A stretch of 64,000 nt of DNA from DAOTXS01 sp034435055. GTDB taxonomy: Bacteria > Chloroflexota > Anaerolineae > UBA4142. Both the position numbers and the translations under genes were made by a program. The stretch is taken from assembly GCA_034435055.1 (NCBI GenBank), contig DAOTXS010000043.1, forward strand, positions 1 to 64,000, in the 5' to 3' direction. The notes beneath the pieces are model-generated. The model saw only the letters and a list, made by a program, of their open reading frames with translations. It was not told where the DNA came from and did not search any database. This document shows, one piece after another, positions 50,764 to 59,511 of this stretch (position 1 is its first letter; each line of letters opens with the position of its first letter).

Positions 50764-50787
50764 GCCAATGTACATCAAGCATATAAT
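50759..50787 (+). promoter_or_regulatory. promoter of the second moxR gene
   Basis: TTGACG (50759-50764), 17-base spacer, TATAAT (50782-50787); start codon at 50826. Confidence 0.85.
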
Positions 50788-50825
50788 CCGAGCGCAATCA
50801 AATCGTCGCCGGGATATACAAACGC

Positions 50826-51773
50826 ATGTCAAATATTCAAGCCCTCACGCAAAAAATTTCCGCGAACGTCGAACGAGTAATTCTCGGCAAACACAACGAA
50901 ATCGAACTCGCGTTGATCGCGTTGCTCTGCCAGGGGCACTTGTTGATCGAAGATGTGCCGGGCGTCGGCAAAACGATGCTCGCGCGCGCGCTCGCCAAAT
51001 CGTTGGGCTGTTCGTTCAAACGCCTGCAATTCACGCCCGATATGTTGCCGAGCGATGTCACCGGGATCAGTATGTTCAATCAAAAAAACCGCGAATTTGA
51101 ATTTCGCCCTGGACCGGTTTTTGCGCAAATCGTCCTGACCGATGAGGTCAATCGCGCGACCCCCAAAACGCAAAGCGCGCTCCTCGAATGTATGGAAGAA
51201 CGCCAAGTCACGGTCGATGGTGTAACCTATCCAATGCCCGCGCCGTTTATGGTACTCGCCACGCAAAACCCCATCGAGTACGAAGGTACGTTTCCACTTC
51301 CCGAAGCGCAACTGGATCGTTTTATGCTGAGAATTCATCTGGGCTATCCCGGCGTTAAAGAAGAAATGGCGATCCTCGACGCTCAACAGTTTGCGCATCC
51401 TATCGATGATACGCAACAAGTGGCAAGTTCGGATGAGTTGACCGCCGCGCAAAAAGCGGTGAAACAAGTGTATGTCGATCCGCTGGTCAAAGAGTACATC
51501 CTTGCACTAATCGAAGCGACACGCAAACATCCCGACGTGTATCTGGGCGCGAGTCCGCGCGGTTCACTCGCGCTGTTCAAAACCGCGCAGGCGCGCGCCG
51601 CGATTCAGGGACGCGATTACGTTATCCCCGATGACATCAAGGCGCTCGCCGAGCCGGCGCTCGCACATCGATTGATTATTAGCCCGGCGGCGCGTCTCAA
51701 GAACGTCGATCCCCGCGCCGTTGTCGATGAGTTGATTCATTCGGTCGCGGTTCCCGGTTCCCGCGCCGCGTGA
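50826..51773 (+). CDS. MoxR-family AAA+ ATPase (orphan copy)
   Basis: 315 residues. Walker A EDVPGVGKT (~43-50), Walker B IVLTDEVNRATPKTQSALLE, sensor ATQNPIEYEGTFPLPEAQLDRF, lid domain with YLGASPRGSLALFKTAQARA. Same family as 36709-37731 but clearly diverged, and here no DUF58 or VWA gene follows. It may work with a distant partner. It is transcribed divergently from the OpgC-like gene from a shared symmetric promoter region. Confidence 0.94.
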   Translation: MSNIQALTQKISANVERVILGKHNEIELALIALLCQGHLLIEDVPGVGKTMLARALAKSLGCSFKRLQFTPDMLPSDVTGISMFNQKNREFEFRPGPVFAQIVLTDEVNRATPKTQSALLECMEERQVTVDGVTYPMPAPFMVLATQNPIEYEGTFPLPEAQLDRFMLRIHLGYPGVKEEMAILDAQQFAHPIDDTQQVASSDELTAAQKAVKQVYVDPLVKEYILALIEATRKHPDVYLGASPRGSLALFKTAQARAAIQGRDYVIPDDIKALAEPALAHRLIISPAARLKNVDPRAVVDELIHSVAVPGSRAA

Positions 51774-52127
51774 TTGTGTCGCGCGGCTGATTCTTTGACG
51801 ATTGCGCCATGATGGCGCGGATCAAGCACCTGTCGTTTGGCGTGCGAATCATCGCGCCTCAATCGCAGGTGTTGTGTTTTAGCCACTGGGTTCGGCGAAT
51901 CCCTTGACATTACGCCTCATTGCATCGTGACAAAAATGTAACATATTTTGGGTGAGTCTCTGGGTGAGCGAGTTGCCCCACACCGCTTTCATTCTGTTGT
52001 TTAATGGCGGCAATCAAACAGTTGAAAAGGATCATTCATTCGCCGTTGGCGCACCAGCGGTTGGATGAAAATTTGCCATAGAGATATCCTGTGTCCTCTA
52101 TGGCGATTTTCAAGGGAGGAGCAAAGC
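51774..52127 (+). other. intergenic region with hairpins, upstream of the double-GNAT gene
   Basis: No gene is seen. Hairpins: GCGCCAT/ATGGCGC (51804-51818) and GCACCTG (51826-51832) / CAGGTGT (51866-51872) followed by TGTGTTTT, possibly the moxR terminator. A second stem GCCATAGAG (52075-52083) / CTCTATGGC (52096-52104), flanked by AAAAT and ATTTT, ends 10 bases before the ribosome site GGGAGGAG of the GNAT gene and could modulate its translation. Confidence 0.5.
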
Positions 52128-53195
52128 GTGGAGATGCCACGAACCGATCTCGTTATCAAACCATTCGACATCAGAAATGCCAGCGAACACGACTATGCGG
52201 CGGCGCACGTCTTCGCCAATCGATTACGCGCCGAACAACTGCCGGACGATCCACCAATTCCGTTGGATGAAATGGTTACGGGGTGGCGCAACACGCCATC
52301 GTTCCAACACATTCCCACCTGGGTAGTTTGGCGTACCGCTGATTCGCAAATCGTCGCGCAGGGTCATGTCACTTGGCTCGATGTGCCGGAGAATCGGCAC
52401 CTGGTCGAATTTAGAATTATGGTTTTACCCGAATATCGCCGGCAAGGTTTAGCGCGGTGCTTGCTTGCGTTGATCGTCGCTCCGACGCGCCGTGAAAATC
52501 GACACACAATGTTTGCGAATACAAACGAACGGGTGCCCGCCGGCGCGGCGTTTATGGAACGATTAGGCGCGCGGGCTGGACTTGCTTCGCACACGAATCA
52601 ACTCAGGATCGCCGAATTGAATCGTGATCTGATCGATCAATGGCAAGTCCGCGCGCAGGAACGCGCCGCCGGTTTCGAGCTCGGTTTCTGGAACGATGCT
52701 TATCCCGAAGAGGATATTCGCGCCATCGTCGAATTGATGCAAGTGATGAACACTGCACCGCGCGGCACGCTGGATTATGAAGATGAAAAATTTACGCCGG
52801 AGCAAGTCCGCCAAATCGAAAAGTTTATATTTGCGCGTGGCAATCAACGGCGGGTGGCTTTTGTGCGCGAAAAAGCCACCGGCGCGTTCGCGGGTTTTAC
52901 CGCGGTGGTGTGGAATCCCAATCGACCGGAAATTCTTCAGCAATTGGAGACGGGGGTCTTGCCCCAATATCGCCATCTCGGTTTGGGCCGCTGGCTTAAA
53001 GCGGCGATGCTGGATAAAATTCTACGCGAGCATCCCGAAATCAAATTCGTCCGCACCGGCAACGCCGATTCCAATGCGGCGATGCTCAAGATCAATCAAG
53101 AACTCGGCTTTACACCCTATTTGGCGGTAACGATCTGGCAAGTTGAAATCGATCGCGTCGAAAAATATCTCCGGTCGAAAGAAGAAGCAAAATGA
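52128..53195 (+). CDS. protein with two GNAT acetyltransferase domains
   Basis: 355 residues. N-terminal GNAT: FRIMVLPEYRRQGLARCLLALI (acetyl-CoA loop RRQGLA); C-terminal GNAT: VLPQYRHLGLGRWLKAAML, with RTGNADSNAAMLKINQELGFTP, the classic N-x-x-S/A-M-L-x-I-N-x-x-L-G-F ending. Double-GNAT proteins resemble mycothiol synthase-like enzymes; whether both halves are active is unknown. GTG at 52128 is chosen (GGGAGGAG 6 bases away); ATG at 52134 is the alternative. Confidence 0.86.
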   Translation: MEMPRTDLVIKPFDIRNASEHDYAAAHVFANRLRAEQLPDDPPIPLDEMVTGWRNTPSFQHIPTWVVWRTADSQIVAQGHVTWLDVPENRHLVEFRIMVLPEYRRQGLARCLLALIVAPTRRENRHTMFANTNERVPAGAAFMERLGARAGLASHTNQLRIAELNRDLIDQWQVRAQERAAGFELGFWNDAYPEEDIRAIVELMQVMNTAPRGTLDYEDEKFTPEQVRQIEKFIFARGNQRRVAFVREKATGAFAGFTAVVWNPNRPEILQQLETGVLPQYRHLGLGRWLKAAMLDKILREHPEIKFVRTGNADSNAAMLKINQELGFTPYLAVTIWQVEIDRVEKYLRSKEEAK

Positions 53196-53307
53196 CTACG
53201 AACACGATCTGCACGAATTCATCGATGGTCAAACGCGGCGGCGCGCGGGCGTTATCGTTGGTTGCCGGGTGTGTGGTAGCAGAAATATATTGAATGGGGA
53301 GGCGCTT

Positions 53308-54264
53308 CTGACGCACGAATATGTTTTGGTTCTTGCCGATCCCAAAGCCACTTTGGCAAACGTCGGTGGCAAAGGCGCGTCGCTGGCACGGCTCGCGAAC
53401 GCCGGCTTGCCGGTGCCCGATGGTTTTCACATCACGACGGAAGCGTACAAACAATTTGTCGCGCAGAACGATCTGCAACCACGCATTCTTGCCGCGCTTG
53501 AATCGGTTGCCGCATCACAACTGATCCGTGATTTGTTCGCAAGCACGTCAATGCCGACTGCGGTCGCAGAAGCAATTGGCGACGCTTATCTTGCGCTCAA
53601 TCGAAAATTGGAAATCGCAAATCGAAAATTACCGGTGGCTGTGCGCTCGTCCGCCACCGCAGAAGACTTGTCCAATCTCTCGTTCGCCGGTCAGCAGGAA
53701 ACATATCTTAACATCAAAGGGATTGCCGCCGTTGTCGATGCCGTGAAGCAATGTTGGGCATCGTTGTGGACGCCGCGCGCGATTGATTATCGCACACGAC
53801 ACAAGATTGATCACAACGCAATCGCGTTGGCTGTTGTCGTGCAAGTTTTGGTTCCCGCCGATGTTACCGGCATTTTGTTTACCGCCAATCCGGTGACTGG
53901 CGCGCGAAATCAAATCGTCATCAACGCCGCGTGGGGCTTGGGTGAAGCGATTGTCGGCGGTGCGGTAACGCCCGATACATTCGTTGTTGACAAAATCGCT
54001 GAACGCATCATCGAAAAAGAAATCGCAGACAAGCAAGTGATGACTGTACTTGGGGCTTACGGGACAGAAGCACGTGAGGTGCCCGCGCATTTGCGCCGCG
54101 TTGCGGCATTGAACGATGACCAAGTGATCGAACTGGCACGGCTTGGAAGACAAATCGAAAAAATATACACAGTGCCGATGGATATTGAATGGACCCGTGC
54201 AGAAAATAAATTTGCCATCGTCCAAGCGCGACCGATTACGACGTTGCCAGAATCGATCGAATGA
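53308..54264 (+). CDS. stand-alone PEP-synthase/PPDK N-terminal ATP-grasp domain, apparent CTG start
   Basis: 318 residues from CTG at 53308 (THEYVLVLADPKATLANVGGKGASLARL). Motifs: GGKGASLARLANAGLPVPDGF, VAVRSSATAEDLSNLSFAGQQETYL, AAWGLGEAIVGGAVTPD, and terminal FAIVQARPITTLP. This is the nucleotide-binding third of phosphoenolpyruvate synthase or related phosphotransferases; the swivelling phosphohistidine and PEP-binding domains are absent. The CTG has GGGGAGG 5 bases upstream and is exactly where homologues start; TTG at 53290 or ATG at 53143 are possible but poorer. Function uncertain. Confidence 0.72.
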   Translation: MTHEYVLVLADPKATLANVGGKGASLARLANAGLPVPDGFHITTEAYKQFVAQNDLQPRILAALESVAASQLIRDLFASTSMPTAVAEAIGDAYLALNRKLEIANRKLPVAVRSSATAEDLSNLSFAGQQETYLNIKGIAAVVDAVKQCWASLWTPRAIDYRTRHKIDHNAIALAVVVQVLVPADVTGILFTANPVTGARNQIVINAAWGLGEAIVGGAVTPDTFVVDKIAERIIEKEIADKQVMTVLGAYGTEAREVPAHLRRVAALNDDQVIELARLGRQIEKIYTVPMDIEWTRAENKFAIVQARPITTLPESIE

Positions 54265-54286
54265 ATTCTACGCCCCGGCTTTTTTC

Positions 54287-54315
54287 TTGCCTTGAGTTCC
54301 ATTCAGTCTTATAAT
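54287..54315 (+). promoter_or_regulatory. promoter of the ABC exporter operon
   Basis: TTGCCT (54287-54292), 17-base spacer, TATAAT (54310-54315). Start codon at 54380. Confidence 0.8.
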
Positions 54316-54379
54316 CCGGACAGCTGTTGCCCGGGATTTTTTTCGTGCTGGGTTTGTTTATTGGGGCGAGGGAGAATCA

Positions 54380-55327
54380 ATGAATTTGGATCACATTGCA
54401 ATTCAAGTTACCAATTTGGAAAAGAGCTTTGGCGATATCAAAGCCGTGCAAGGCGTCAGTTTTGACGTTCGGCAAGGCGAGATTTTCAGTCTGCTCGGTC
54501 CGAATGGCGCCGGCAAAACCACGACGATTTCGATGTTGTCCACGTTGTTGCGCCCGGACGCGGGCGATGCGCGCGTGATGGGACATTCGATTCATAATGA
54601 CCCAATGGGTGTGAAAACGGTGCTGGGCGTTGTGCCTCAAGAAATCGCGTTGTACGAAGATCTTACCGCGCGTGAGAACCTAACCTTCTGGGGCAAGATG
54701 TACGGCTTGCGCGGCTCGGCGTTGCGTCAGCGCGTCAAAGAAGTTTTGCAAATTATCGGCTTGGAGGATCGTGCGGATGGACATGTCGAAAAATTTTCCG
54801 GCGGAATGAAACGCCGGGTGAACATCGGTGTGGCGTTATTGCACAAACCCCGCGTCATTTACATGGACGAGCCGACCGTCGGCATCGATCCACAATCCCG
54901 GCGCAACATTCTCGATAGTGTGGTTGCGCTCAAGCAACAAGGGATGACCGTGTTATACACGACGCATTACATGGAAGAGGCGCAAGAACTCTCCGACCAT
55001 ATTGCAATTATGGATCACGGCAAATTGATTGCGTGCGGCACGCACGACGAATTGGTGCGGCTCGTCGGTCAACAAACACGCATCGATCTCACGTTGAATG
55101 TACCCGTCAGTCGCGCGGTGGAAGCGTGGCAAACCATCGAGGGCGTTTCGAATGTTTCGATGAAGGATGAACGCGTGATTGTCCTGGCGCAAGACAGCAA
55201 TCTCGTTTTGCCGCGCTTGTTCGAATCGGCTAATCGCTTTGCCGCGCGGATTACTTCGGTCGAAATTCACGAACCCAATCTGGAAGCGGTCTTTCTGCAT
55301 CTCACCGGCAGAGCATTGCGAGATTGA
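54380..55327 (+). CDS. ABC-2 type exporter ATP-binding protein (DrrA-like)
   Basis: 315 residues. Walker A GPNGAGKTT (40-48), signature KFSGGMKRRVNIGVALLHKP, Walker B VIYMDEPTVGIDPQSR, H-loop YTTHYMEEAQEL, C-terminal DrrA-like extension from ~235. Powers export by the two permeases that follow (1 base and 13 bases apart). Substrate could be a lipid, drug or peptide; unspecified. Confidence 0.95.
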   Translation: MNLDHIAIQVTNLEKSFGDIKAVQGVSFDVRQGEIFSLLGPNGAGKTTTISMLSTLLRPDAGDARVMGHSIHNDPMGVKTVLGVVPQEIALYEDLTARENLTFWGKMYGLRGSALRQRVKEVLQIIGLEDRADGHVEKFSGGMKRRVNIGVALLHKPRVIYMDEPTVGIDPQSRRNILDSVVALKQQGMTVLYTTHYMEEAQELSDHIAIMDHGKLIACGTHDELVRLVGQQTRIDLTLNVPVSRAVEAWQTIEGVSNVSMKDERVIVLAQDSNLVLPRLFESANRFAARITSVEIHEPNLEAVFLHLTGRALRD

Positions 55328-55328
55328 G

Positions 55329-56621
55329 ATGAAAATTCTGGATATTGCCATCAAAGATATGGTGCGTGCTTTTCGCAGCACGACGGCAATTGTGTTCATG
55401 TTCGGCATCCCGTTACTCGTTACCGGCATGTTTTATTTCATGTTCTTGTTTGGCAACGTCGGCGACGGCGGATTTAGTTTGCCCAAGACCAAAGTCGTGG
55501 TAGCGAATCTCGACGCGGGCGGACCCAAATTTCAAACGAGCACCAAAGGCATTCCAGCCAGCGAAGGCGCGCGCACGATGGGCGAATTGGTGGTGCGTAT
55601 TTTGCAGAGCGAAGAGTTGGCAAAACTGATCGATGTTTCGCTAAGCGCTTCCGCCGAATCCGCGCGCGCGGCAGTCGATGGACAGGCGGCGCAAGTTGCC
55701 ATTATCATTCCCGCCGACTTTTCGAAAAAATTTGCCGACCCCGACGCGCAAGCCATCATCGAGTTTTATCAAGACCCTACGTTGACAATCGGGCCTGAAA
55801 TTATCCGCTCGATTCTGAATCAATTTATGAACGGCATGGCTGGCGTAAAAATCGCGGTGAATATTTTTCTCGATGAAGCGCGCCCCGAAGAATACGGACG
55901 TGTCAATCAAGTCGTTCGATTGTATCTGGAGCGTTCGTTGGCAGAAGCCGAAGATGCGGCAAGTGAATTGATCGAGACAAACACGCCGAACGCTAAACCA
56001 CCGAACAATGATTTTTTGCAAAGCATCATCAGTCCGATTATGGGCGGGATGATGGTGTTTTACGCTTTTTTCACCGGCGCATCGATGGCGCAAAGTATTC
56101 TTCGGGAGGAGGAAGAGCGCACTTTGCCGCGTTTGTTTACGACGCCCACAGCGCAAACCGTTATCCTCAGCGGAAAATTTCTAGCGGTGTTTCTCACAGT
56201 GTTGACTCAAGTCGTGACATTGATTTTGGTCTCGCGCCTCATTTTCCAAATCGATTGGGGCGAGCCGAGCGCGATTGCGCTGGCGGCGCTTGGCATCGTG
56301 TTCATCGCGTCGGCGTTTGGGATTCTGCTCAACTCATTCATGAAGAGTACCAAGCAAGGCGGCACGGTGTTCGGCGGCATTCTCACGATGACTGGAATGT
56401 TGGGCATGATCAGCATCTTTGCGCTCAATTCACCCGCTGCCGCGCAATTGGGCGAGACGGTTAGTTTGCTAGTGCCGCAGGGCTGGGCGATTCGCGGGGT
56501 CATGCAAGCGATGAATGACGCGCACCTTTCAGAGGTGATGTTGACGCTGTTAGTGATGCTCGTGTTGAGCGCGGTGTTCTTCATTGTCGGCGTCTGGCGA
56601 TTCAACAAACGCTACGCGTAG
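55329..56621 (+). CDS. ABC-2 type permease, first subunit
   Basis: 430 residues. One N-terminal membrane segment (~20-42), a large extracellular domain to ~225, then five membrane segments ending at ~425, the standard ABC2_membrane_3 arrangement. Motifs: TLPRLFTTPTAQTVILSGKF and the LLVPQGWAIRGVMQAM ending. Start lies 1 base after the ATPase stop. Probably dimerises with the next protein. Confidence 0.9.
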   Translation: MKILDIAIKDMVRAFRSTTAIVFMFGIPLLVTGMFYFMFLFGNVGDGGFSLPKTKVVVANLDAGGPKFQTSTKGIPASEGARTMGELVVRILQSEELAKLIDVSLSASAESARAAVDGQAAQVAIIIPADFSKKFADPDAQAIIEFYQDPTLTIGPEIIRSILNQFMNGMAGVKIAVNIFLDEARPEEYGRVNQVVRLYLERSLAEAEDAASELIETNTPNAKPPNNDFLQSIISPIMGGMMVFYAFFTGASMAQSILREEEERTLPRLFTTPTAQTVILSGKFLAVFLTVLTQVVTLILVSRLIFQIDWGEPSAIALAALGIVFIASAFGILLNSFMKSTKQGGTVFGGILTMTGMLGMISIFALNSPAAAQLGETVSLLVPQGWAIRGVMQAMNDAHLSEVMLTLLVMLVLSAVFFIVGVWRFNKRYA

Positions 56622-56634
56622 AATTGGGAGTTCG

Positions 56635-57840
56635 ATGATTCGCATTTTCGATATTGCCTTCAAAGACTGGGTGCAACTGGTGCGTGATCGCAAAGTATTC
56701 TTGTTTTTGCTGATCATGCCGCTCACATTCACGTTGCTGTTTGGCTACGCGTTTGGCGGATTCGGCGGCGACCCTGGCGATGCGCGTTTGCCGGTGGGCT
56801 TGCTCGATCAAGACGGCAGCCGAATGAGCAGACAGCTTTACGAACTATTATCGGCATCCGAAGTGATTCGGCTTGCCGATGTTTCCACGCGCGACGTTGC
56901 CGATTTAGCCGACCTTGTTGCCGAAAATAAAGTTGCCGGCGCAATCGTCATTCCACCCGATTACGGACGCGCAATGCTTGCGGGCAGAACAGCGCGCCTC
57001 ATTTTATTTGTCGATACGAATACCAATCCCGGGAGGACTATTCAAGCCGAAGTCGTTTCGGTGGCGCATCGTTTAGACAGCGCAACTCACACGGCAACGA
57101 TCATCGAACAAACGCTAGGCGAGCACGCGCCATTCGAGTATATGTTCAAGCAAGCGCTTGCCAAATGGCAGAATCCGCCCATCGCCGTTACCGAAACGAC
57201 GAGCAGTGTGATTGCCAAAGAAAAACAGCAAAACCGGAACGCATCGCTGGCGCATTCGTCCCCCGGGATGATGTTGCAATTTGCAATTGCTAGTTTGCTC
57301 ACTGCCGCACAGATCATCGTCGCCGAACGCAAATCGCGCGCGTTGCAACGGTTGCTAACGACAGCAACGCATCGCGCGCACATTCTGCTTGGACACTATT
57401 TGGCGATGGTGGTGATGCTCCTCTTTCAATTTCTCGCGTTGATTCTGTTTGGTTGGCTAGTGTTGCAAGTCGATTACGCGCGTGAGCCGGGCGCGATTGC
57501 GCTAGTAGCGGCGAGTTCTGCGCTCTGCATCGCGGCGCTGGGTTTGTTAATTGGCGTGCTGGCGCAGAATGAAGATCAAGCCATAACCTTTTCGCTCGTG
57601 CCGATGTTTGTGCTGGCGGGGCTGGGAGGTGCGTGGGTTCCGCTCGAAGTGACAGGGGAGTTGTTTCAAGCCATCGGGCATCTCTCACCGATTGCGTGGG
57701 CGATGGACGGTTTCAAGAATATCAGCATTCGCGGGTTGGGAATTGAATCGGCGTTGATTCCGGCGGTCGCGTTGCTCGGTTATGCGGGTTTGTTTTTTCT
57801 GCTCGCCACCTTGCGCTTTCGCACCAGCGAGGAACGCTGA
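56635..57840 (+). CDS. ABC-2 type permease, second subunit
   Basis: 401 residues, same architecture as the preceding permease: N-terminal FDIAFKDWVQLVRDRKVFLFLLIMPLTFTLLFGYAF, extracellular domain, membrane segments from ~225, with SPIAWAMDGFKNISIRGLG near the end. Forms the heterodimeric export channel with the DrrA-like ATPase. ATG at 56635 follows TTGGGAGTTCG. Confidence 0.9.
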   Translation: MIRIFDIAFKDWVQLVRDRKVFLFLLIMPLTFTLLFGYAFGGFGGDPGDARLPVGLLDQDGSRMSRQLYELLSASEVIRLADVSTRDVADLADLVAENKVAGAIVIPPDYGRAMLAGRTARLILFVDTNTNPGRTIQAEVVSVAHRLDSATHTATIIEQTLGEHAPFEYMFKQALAKWQNPPIAVTETTSSVIAKEKQQNRNASLAHSSPGMMLQFAIASLLTAAQIIVAERKSRALQRLLTTATHRAHILLGHYLAMVVMLLFQFLALILFGWLVLQVDYAREPGAIALVAASSALCIAALGLLIGVLAQNEDQAITFSLVPMFVLAGLGGAWVPLEVTGELFQAIGHLSPIAWAMDGFKNISIRGLGIESALIPAVALLGYAGLFFLLATLRFRTSEER

Positions 57841-57906
57841 ATCCCTTGATCCAAATTTGCGCGAATACTTTTCGTCGGCGCATTCACCGGTTGGTTCGCC
57901 GCGGCG

Positions 57907-58110
57907 ATGCTCTATACAGTAACTCGAGTCCTGCCAAAACCTTGTGGCTCAATCAAGCTGTGGAATGGAAAAATGCTCAATGGCCAATTGACCAACACCA
58001 TCGGCGCGGCGATTTGGATGGACGATGGCAAACCGTGGGCGGTGTTTACCGTTGAAGATATTGTGTTCAATGTCGATGTGAAAGAGTACATTCGACAGAA
58101 AGGACCCTGA
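57907..58110 (+). CDS. small hypothetical protein
   Basis: 67 residues (MLYTVTRVLPKPCGSIKLWNG ... WMDDGKPWAVFTVEDIVFNVDVKEYIRQKGP). Composition is protein-like, but there is no strong ribosome site and no recognised domain. It fills the gap between the exporter operon and the DUF2807 lipoprotein. It could be a tail of a degraded gene; confidence is modest. Confidence 0.4.
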   Translation: MLYTVTRVLPKPCGSIKLWNGKMLNGQLTNTIGAAIWMDDGKPWAVFTVEDIVFNVDVKEYIRQKGP

Positions 58111-58202
58111 ATGGCGACCGATACCAGAATGTCGCTATGTAACCAAATGAAAACATTACTCGTAGGTATGTTGTCAATTCGGCAGGTTTAAGGAGAAATC
58201 GT

Positions 58203-58292
58203 ATGAAAACAAAAATGTCGGTCATCATTGCGGCAATCGCTGTTGGACTGTTGACCGCGTGTGGGTTCAACCTCACTAATCCCGCACACTGA
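58203..58292 (+). pseudogene. lipoprotein signal segment, separated from its DUF2807 domain by a frameshift
   Basis: 29 residues MKTKMSVIIAAIAVGLLTAC... with a clear lipobox (LLTAC, Cys20) and a good ribosome site (AAGGAGAAATCGT), ending at TGA 58290-58292. The next residues of the expected protein continue in another frame from 58280 (SRTLTRVTGSGK...). One missing base near 58280-58290 would restore a single 225-residue lipoprotein. Either a true frameshift mutation, a sequencing indel, or programmed frameshifting. Confidence 0.7.
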
Positions 58293-58297
58293 CCCGC

Positions 58298-58879
58298 GTG
58301 ACCGGCTCCGGCAAAGTGGTGAATGAATCGCGTACTGTCAGCGGATTCACCGGCTTGGTCGTGAACGGCGCAGGCAAGGTATCGCTTGATCGCACGGGTA
58401 CAGAAACGTTAACCGTGACAACCGACGATAACTTGTTGCCATGCATCGTAACCGAAGTGCGAGGTGGCACGTTGTACATCGAGTTCAAGCCAAACGTCGT
58501 TGCCGACAAAACCACGGAGCTTACCTTCAAGCTAACCGTCAAAGAGTTGAACTCGCTTGAAGTGAACGGCGCAGTTGCCGTCGAAGGAAATAATCTGCAA
58601 GCCAGCCAATTGTCCGTCAGCGTTAATGGTGCGGGTGCCGTCAAACTTGTGGGCAAGATCGATCAACTGAATGTGTCGCTTAGCGGCGCGGGCGCGTTCA
58701 ATTCCGAAAATGTCGAATGCAAACGCGCGACTGTGACGAACAACGGCGCGGGTGCGGCAATCGTGCGTGTGAGTGAATCACTCAACGCAACGATCAATGG
58801 TATCGGCTATATCGAATACATCGGTAATCCGCAAGTGACCAAAAGCGTAAACGGTATTGGCGCGGTGCGGCAACGTTAA
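58298..58879 (+). CDS. DUF2807 (head GIN) domain protein, 5' part out of frame
   Basis: 193 residues from GTG at 58298. Repetitive beta-helix-like sequence: VTGSGKVVNESRTVSGFTGLVVNGAGKVSL, EVNGAVAVEG, VSVNGAGAVKL, VSLSGAGAFNS, TINGIGYIEYIGN; NGAG/SGAG repeats are characteristic of DUF2807. Such domains are normally exported lipoproteins, but here the signal sequence is in a different frame just upstream. Followed by a LiaF-like membrane protein, a pairing seen in envelope-stress modules. Confidence 0.78.
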   Translation: MTGSGKVVNESRTVSGFTGLVVNGAGKVSLDRTGTETLTVTTDDNLLPCIVTEVRGGTLYIEFKPNVVADKTTELTFKLTVKELNSLEVNGAVAVEGNNLQASQLSVSVNGAGAVKLVGKIDQLNVSLSGAGAFNSENVECKRATVTNNGAGAAIVRVSESLNATINGIGYIEYIGNPQVTKSVNGIGAVRQR

Positions 58880-58895
58880 GAAACTGGAGGAAACG

Positions 58896-59405
58896 ATGAA
58901 TCAACAACGCAGAGGAAGCATTGCGTTTGCGCTCATGCTTATTTTGGTCGGCGCATGGTTGATGGCTGTTCAATTTGTGCCGGCACTCCAAATTTTTGCG
59001 CTGACCGAACACTCTTGGCCCCTCATCATTGTTGCCTTTGGGGTAGCGTGGGCTGTGATTGCGCTTGTTACGTGGACACCCGGCTTACTCGTTCCCGCAT
59101 CGATTTTTGCCGGCATCGGCGGATTGCTCTATTATCAGAACGCGACCGGCGATTGGCAGAGTTGGGCGTACGTGTGGACGTTGATCCCCGGCTTTGTCGG
59201 CATCGGTGTGTTTTTCTCCGAGCTATTGCAGGGGCACATTCGTCAGGCAATCGTCGGCGGCGGGTGGCTCGTTATCATCAGCGGCACAATGTATCTAATC
59301 TTTGCGTCGTTCCTCGGCGGACCCAATTGGCTGGGACCATACTGGCCCCTGCTCCTCATCTTGCTTGGCGTGATTTCGCTCGCGCAAGCGTTCTTCCGGC
59401 GATAA
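58896..59405 (+). CDS. LiaF-like multi-span membrane protein
   Basis: 169 residues with four or five membrane segments (SIAFALMLILVGAWLMAVQF, LIIVAFGVAWAVIALVTW, LLVPASIFAGIGGLLYYQ, TLIPGFVGIGVFF, PLLLILLGVISLAQAFF). The repeated WPLIIVAFG / YWPLLLILLG style resembles LiaF/DUF5668 transmembrane domains. ATG at 58896 follows TGGAGGAAACG. Likely works with the DUF2807 protein; precise role unknown. Confidence 0.82.
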   Translation: MNQQRRGSIAFALMLILVGAWLMAVQFVPALQIFALTEHSWPLIIVAFGVAWAVIALVTWTPGLLVPASIFAGIGGLLYYQNATGDWQSWAYVWTLIPGFVGIGVFFSELLQGHIRQAIVGGGWLVIISGTMYLIFASFLGGPNWLGPYWPLLLILLGVISLAQAFFRR

Positions 59406-59429
59406 ATCCTTTTCGTCGCGCGCCGATGA

Positions 59430-59468
59430 CAAGACACAAAGACTGCCTCTTTGTGTCTTGCTGTTTTT
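59430..59468 (+). terminator. intrinsic terminator after the LiaF-like gene
   Basis: 13-bp stem CAAGACACAAAGA (59430-59442) / TCTTTGTGTCTTG (59448-59460), tail CTGTTTTT. Confidence 0.92.
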
Positions 59469-59511
59469 GTGGTAAACTCCAATTGCGCGTTCGCGCAAAA
59501 GGGAGGAGTCG

